This document shows positions 59,277 through 64,000 of a DNA stretch of 64,000 nucleotides, piece after piece. The notes under the pieces are model-generated. The model was not told where the DNA came from, did no database searches, and was given only the letters and a program-made list of their open reading frames with translations. Position numbers and translations under genes: made by a program. Numbering within the stretch: the first letter of the stretch is position 1; every line of letters starts with the position of its first letter. Origin of the DNA: Rhodeus uyekii (lineage: Eukaryota > Chordata > Actinopteri > Cypriniformes > Acheilognathidae); assembly GCA_037043235.1 (NCBI GenBank), contig JAWRVZ010000054.1, positions 4,006,501 through 4,070,500 on the forward strand, in the 5' to 3' direction.

Positions 59277-62200
59277 ATGTATTTCCACATCTGGTTATTT
59301 GGATGTCTATCATGGGCATTTCTAAAGCAAGGTCACTGCATGAAAGAGTCTTGCTTTAATGGAACTTTTCTGATGAATGTGATTTTATTGGATGATGACG
59401 TGTCACCCTGGAGTCTCAATTTTGTGAAGCCTGCGGTGATGAGGGCTGTTGAATCTGATTCCGAGCCCAACTTAAATTATGGTAATGTATGATCCTAACT
59501 TTCCTTTTACAGAATATGAGGGACTATTCAACACTTCAACGCTTAAAAATGTATAGGGTTTATGTATGAAATATAGTTCAATTGAATATTTTAATCGTTA
59601 TTATTGTTTGAATGGTATTTGTATGGTTTAAAGATTATTTTGTTTCTATTTCTTCTTCAAGGTATGGAATTATCAGTTCAATTTAGAGGGTTTCAAACCA
59701 TTTACTACCTAAAAAGAGGCTGCAGCAGTAGCGCCTGCGAAGGAGTTGAAATTTTAAATGATCTTGCGGTCAGTTTTGGCTCTCTTTTTTCTTCTGACAT
59801 GCTCTATAGAAGCTACAATAGATATATAACGTTCACACTGATTGTTGTAATTTCATTCGTAGAATGCAGGGGAGGAGGGATGTGCAATTTTGGGACCAAC
59901 CTGCACTTACGCTACTTTCCAAATGGCTGAGTATGTTAGATTTAGCTTTTCCAGTTTTTTTATCTGTATTGTACATTTCCTTGATGTAGATCATGCTATT
60001 TGTCTCTTAAAAAATCCACTTTAAAGCAGTTAAAATAAGTATTGAATGTACGAAATGTTCAAATTCTTTAAAACACTAGACTATTATAATTATTATAGCT
60101 TATTAATGAAATAAAAGTCCAATGAGTGTACTTAATAATAATAATAATAATCATAATCAGTTACATTTATATAGCGCTTTTCCAGGGGGGGGGGGGGGGA
60201 TCTTACTTCTTTGGATGGTGCACTTTTATGTTCATTCATCAGGCAGATACTGTAGTATCTTTTATGTTTATTCATCAGGCAGATACTGTACCCCCCCCCC
60301 CCCCCCCCCCCAAAAAAAAAGAAGAAGATCTTTTGTGACAAAGTTATAGGAATTACATTTCGACCTTACTGAACAGATAATGGACCTGCCAGTCTACGTA
60401 TTCAAGAAATAAATGTTTTTGGTAGTAATTTCCTTTCTATTTGGAACTGAGTTTACTCAACAACATCTGATATGTGTTTGTTTGTCCGCTTTTGTAGTTT
60501 GGAGATCGGTCTGAACCTCAACATGCCCATCATATCAGCAGGCAGCTTTGGACTGTCTTGTGACTTCAAGAGAGATCTGACTCGCATTCTGCCTCCAGCA
60601 AGAAAAATCTCCAGCTTCTTCTCTTACTTTTGGAATGTCACAGATCACATCAAGCCTGTATGGAAAACGGCGTACTTATACAAGAAAGTGAACAACACAG
60701 AGGACTGTTTCTGGTGAGTATACAGACTAAAAGTTTGGACACACCTTCTCATTCAAAGAGTTTTCTTTATTTTCATGACTATGAAAATTGTAGATTCATA
60801 CTGAAGACATCAAAACTATGAATTAACACATGTGGAATTATATACATAACAAACAAAAAAGTGTGAAACAACTGAAAATATGTCATATTCTAGGTTCTTC
60901 AAAGTAGCCACCTTTTGCTTTGATTATTGCTTTGCACTCTTCGCATTTTCTTGATGAGCTTCAAGAGGTAGTCACCTGAAATAAGTGTGATTTCTTGCCT
61001 TATAAGTGGGGTTTGGGACCATCAGTTGTGTTGTGCAGAAGTCAGGTGGATACACAACTGATAGTCCTATGGAACAGACTGTTAGAATTTGTATTATGGC
61101 AAGAAAAAAGCAGCTAAGTAAAGAAAAACGAGGGGCCATCATTACTTTAAGAAATGAAGGTCTGTCAGTCTGAAAAATTGGGAAAACTTTGAAAGTGTCC
61201 CCAAGTGCAGTCACAAAAATATATTATACATTAGTAGTTTGCAAGAACAGAAGAGTTAATTAAGGAACATGTGAATATTAATTTCCGGCTGTCTGATTTT
61301 TTTTGGTCTTTTCTGTAGGTACATAAATGCTCTTGAGGTGGCTTTAGGCAACTTTTCCGTCAGGTTAGAGAAAAGTGTGGTTCTACGAAAAGAGGAAGAC
61401 CTCCATTTGGCTCTGACCAACCGTGACCGGGATAGCAACTGTGAGACTTCGTTTGATTTGAATATTAAAGGAAATAAACTTTACTTTGTAAATATTTTAC
61501 TTATGGTAATTTACAAGTTAATATTTGTCACTGGAAGAAAAAAAAATTCCACTGTTAGATTCAAAAAGTCAAACACTGAAGTGTGTTTTATTCATTTTGT
61601 TATTTTATCTCTATTTCACAGTGTTCATTATATGTGGGACACCTGATGACATCATGGATCTGATGAACGGCAGTGTGCAGTCTGATGAAATTGCTTTTCT
61701 TCTGATCGACCTTTACAAGTCAGTCATTCAACTCCTGATTTCTTTAGTCTAGAGAGCTATATGATATCTACTGACCTTGTTTTAATTAAATGTGCATGGA
61801 TGGTCAGCTAACTGAGTTATATATATTTTTTGCTAATCACAAAAAAAAAATGATTTAAAGAGTCTAGAAAGACTGGGAATTGTAAGTGAGAAACAGTGCT
61901 AACTTTCTCTCACAGCGACAGATATTATAAAGAGCCATCGAACAGTGCTATGAAGAATGTCCTGGTATTAACAATGCCTGATACAAGACAATACACCATT
62001 GACACTTCTGGTAACAACACGGTAGGTACCGTATTTTTTTTATTCATCTCTCTCCTGACAGGCAAAAACCTATTGTAATTGTTACCCTTAGTCCTGTTTG
62101 TCATGTCATCTGTGCACTTGTGGTGAGGTCAATGTTATACTTCCTGTCGGTGAGGTCTATTGTCACTTCCTGTGTGTCATGTCATTTGTCACTTCCTGTG

Positions 62201-63640
62201 TGTTGTGTCAAGTGTTGTTTCACTTCCAGGTCCCTTCTGTGTTTCCTCTCGTGCCCTTCCTGCACCTGTTGTGTAATCACTTTCATCATTAGTCTACCCA
62301 GGTGTTCGTCATTCCCTTGTGTGTTTAACCCTCTTGCATTTCCCTTGTCTTTGTCGGTTGTTAATGTAATAATGTTGACCTTTGTTTGCATTGTTGTGTG
62401 TGGATGTCTTGCCTGTCTCCCGAGTTTACTCTGAGTTTTATTAAGTTCAGTTTTATGCACATGTGTGCTTCTTTTGTTTATATTTAAAGTCTTTTTTTTT
62501 GAGTTTATGATTAAAGTGATTTTGAGTTTAAACCCTGCTCTCGTCGTCGTAATAATCACCACCATTCTGGAAATGACATTAATTATGGAAATAAGAAACT
62601 GATTTCAACATTTTTAGTAATTATAAATCATTTTTTAATTCTGAAAATTCAGCTTTGCATCACAGAAATTACATTTTAAAATTTATTAAAATAGAAGTCA
62701 GAAATAGAACATTGAGAATAAGAGACTGTCAATAAGATTATAAAAATATTACCAATCCCGAGTGTATTTGAAGGCTTGTTGCAACTGCCATGCCTTTTAA
62801 AAATCTAATATAAAAAAATTTCATACAATAAATATTGAAATAGTTTATTTCATTATTTCTCTAGGTTGTCATAGTTGCACTATGCAATAATTTCATTGAA
62901 ATTTCACATTTTACATAATGTTAAGGCAAATGAAAATGAATAATGTAGGCAAACTAAGTTTCCAAGACCATTTAAAAACGTGATCTTTAAATAACAAAAA
63001 GGAAATCTTAAAAAAAATCTGTTCATTTTGTCATTTTTTTAGAGTGTTATTACACAATGTTCTTTTTCACATGCTGGCGCTTTCATGTAATGGATCTAGA
63101 AGTACGAACTCTCATCTCCTCACTGTTCTGTGTGCAGATGAATGATTATATTGCAGCATATCATGATGCGGTGCTGCTGTTCAGACAGGTGATGAGGAAC
63201 ACGGCCTTCTCGCAAATTCAGGATAAAGAGTCTTTCAGCATGAACTACTTCAGAAATGTGTCTTTCAAAGGTGAAAAGCATCAGTCATGTCTCATAATGT
63301 TGCTTTAGTAGATCCACAGTATCATTAAGATTTTAAAAATCCAAACCACAGGCATAGCAGGAGATTATCAGCTGGATGAATATGGTGACAGGGATCTGAC
63401 ATTTTCTTTGATCTACACTAACAATGACAATGAGGTATGCCACAGATTTCAGACATATCAATGTGTTTACAGAATGGAGTGATCATTGAACATTAAAACG
63501 TACCTCTTCTGTACTATAGTACAAAATTCTTTATGAATTCAACACTTCCACCAACCACACAAAGCTAAAAGACAGCGTTCCTTCCTTCATTTGGCCTCAG
63601 CACCGTCTACCCGAAGACCGTCCATTAAAAGATTCAAAAG
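59277..63640 (+). CDS. gucy2c: Guanylate cyclase 2C, extracellular part (gene continues beyond window)
   Basis: Ten exons in the window: 59277-59481, 59662-59768, 59863-59930, 60498-60713, 61319-61440, 61622-61718, 61916-62021, 63138-63270, 63352-63434 and 63520-63640. They encode 419 residues plus one base, matching the roughly 430-residue human ectodomain. GC-C is the apical intestinal receptor for guanylin/uroguanylin (and bacterial heat-stable enterotoxin); ligand binding raises cGMP. A signal peptide-like MYFHIWLFGCLSWAFLKQGH opens the protein. Diagnostic blocks are GCSSSACEGVEIL, GCAILGPTCTYATFQMA, ISAGSFGLSCDFKRDLTRIL, EDCFWYINALE, FIICGTPDDI and MKNVLVLTMPD. Several N-x-S/T sequons fit a glycosylated ectodomain. 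The transmembrane, kinase-homology and cyclase domains lie outside. Introns are loaded with mobile elements. Confidence 0.93.
60136..60330. repeat. Poly(G)/poly(C) tracts around a tandem duplication (gucy2c intron 3)
   Basis: A (TAA)n run is followed by ACATTTATATAGCGCTTTTC, a common fish repeat motif, then a G tract of about 14 at 60186-60199. Two tandem copies of TTCATCAGGCAGATACTGTA come next, then a C tract of about 18 at 60291-60310 and an A run. G and C tracts could pair across an approximately 95 bp loop. Confidence 0.8.
60721..61225 (+). mobile_element. 3'-truncated Tc1-like transposon (gucy2c intron 4)
   Basis: The inverted-repeat end, starting at a TA, reads CAGACTAAAAGTTTGGACAC then ACCTTCTCATTC. 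A transposase start at 61096 reads MARKKQLSKEKRGAIITLRN; TGA at 61171-61173 interrupts it after 25 codons, and KIGKTLKVSPSAVTK continues in frame. This is the N-terminal helix-turn-helix of Tc1 transposases. The rest of the gene and the right repeat are missing, so it is inactive. Confidence 0.85.
62099..62578 (+). mobile_element. Probable solo LTR (gucy2c intron 7)
   Basis: It begins TGTCATGTCATCTGTGCA and ends ATGACA, giving a 6-bp terminal inverted repeat TGTCAT/ATGACA. It contains tandem TGTCACTTCCTGTGTG units, an ATTAAA signal near 62510 and CCTGCTCTCGTCGTCGTAA near its end, like the LTR remnant at the window start. No target-site duplication was identified and no internal region is present. 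Confidence 0.55.
62641..62770. mobile_element. Fragment of the TTCAAAAGTTTG MITE family
   Basis: CTGAAAATTCAGCTTTGCAT followed by CACAGAAATTACATTTTAAA and AATAAGAGACTGTC matches half of the element seen in zc3h7b introns. Confidence 0.5.
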
Positions 63641-63823
63641 GTATAGAGGATTCATTTAATTTAATTTATAGTAAAATATTGTTAAATGCACAGTTTTTGA
63701 AGCACACTTATAATTTACAGTGAAAACCGCAACTATGTTTTTTTCTTATCCGTTATATACATTAGTGTTCTATGCTACAACTTATGTTGTTAATGTACTG
63801 TATTTGTATAACCTATTTGTGTC

Positions 63824-64000
63824 AGTGTTGGGGGAAACCACGTAACCAAGTGTTACGTAACCAGTTAACATTTTTTGCAAGTAACTCTTAAAGTAACAGA
63901 TTACTTTTACAGCAATATTTTAAGTTACTTTTTCAAATAGGTAATATAAGTTTTCACCAAGTTTTCAATATAAGTTGTTGTATGCGCTGTGTAACATGAT
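63824..64000. mobile_element. Degenerate dispersed repeat at window end
   Basis: GTCAGTGTTGGGGGAAACCA, then GTAACCAAGTGTTACGTAAC and AAGTAACTCTTAAAGTAACA, resembles the very common fish element that starts CAGTGTTGGGGGTAACGC. It is cut by the window edge and lies in the intron after the last visible gucy2c exon. Confidence 0.55.

Noticed and set aside
62182..62565. 127-codon minus-strand frame
   Set aside because: It is the antisense of the probable solo LTR; composition is repeat-like and no known protein is recognised.
1..64000. CRISPR array, rRNA, prokaryotic operon or phage-like system
   Set aside because: No regularly spaced direct repeats, rRNA motifs or prokaryotic gene layout; all genes are spliced vertebrate genes.

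Overview
This is nuclear DNA of a ray-finned fish, most likely a cyprinid (carp/zebrafish lineage). The reasons are multi-exon genes with vertebrate protein sequences, AT-rich intergenic DNA, and dispersed repeats of a kind I associate with cyprinid genomes: TTAA-flanked palindromic MITEs, tRNA-derived SINEs, Tc1-like relics, solo LTRs and GTTGCTAGGGTG minisatellites. I cannot name the species. Exon structures below were read from splice signals plus protein continuity; gene names come from recognising the translated proteins, without database search.

Layout from left to right. 1-7.2 kb is gene-poor and repeat-rich. Three genes follow on the minus strand: pdap1 (7373-9326), an SLC16 monocarboxylate transporter closest to slc16a8/MCT3 (10875-12975) and cby1/chibby (15150-15861). 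zc3h7b is on the plus strand (18967-27955, with about 2.9 kb of 3' UTR). tef is on the plus strand with two alternative first exons (32855-37148). phf5a is on the minus strand (40886-42862) and divergent from aco2 on the plus strand (44410-52869). csdc2 is on the plus strand (55311-56786). Finally comes the 5' part of gucy2c on the plus strand (59277-63640, running off the window), which covers essentially the whole extracellular ligand-binding domain.

The block zc3h7b-tef-phf5a-aco2-csdc2 matches the order on human chromosome 22q13.2, but TOB2 and POLR3H, which lie within that block in human, are not seen here. These are mostly unrelated housekeeping or regulatory genes kept together by ancestral synteny, not an operon-like system.

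The most informative non-coding signals are: a near-perfect iron-responsive element overlapping the aco2 start codon; a tandem E-box (CACGTG-N6-CATGTG) between the two tef first exons, the spacing typical of CLOCK:BMAL1 sites; two GC-AG introns; the apparent loss of the conserved C-terminal zinc-finger exons of zc3h7b; and a palindromic TTAA-flanked MITE ending 17 bp from a phf5a splice donor. I found no CRISPR array, rRNA, functional tRNA or wholly novel multi-gene system.
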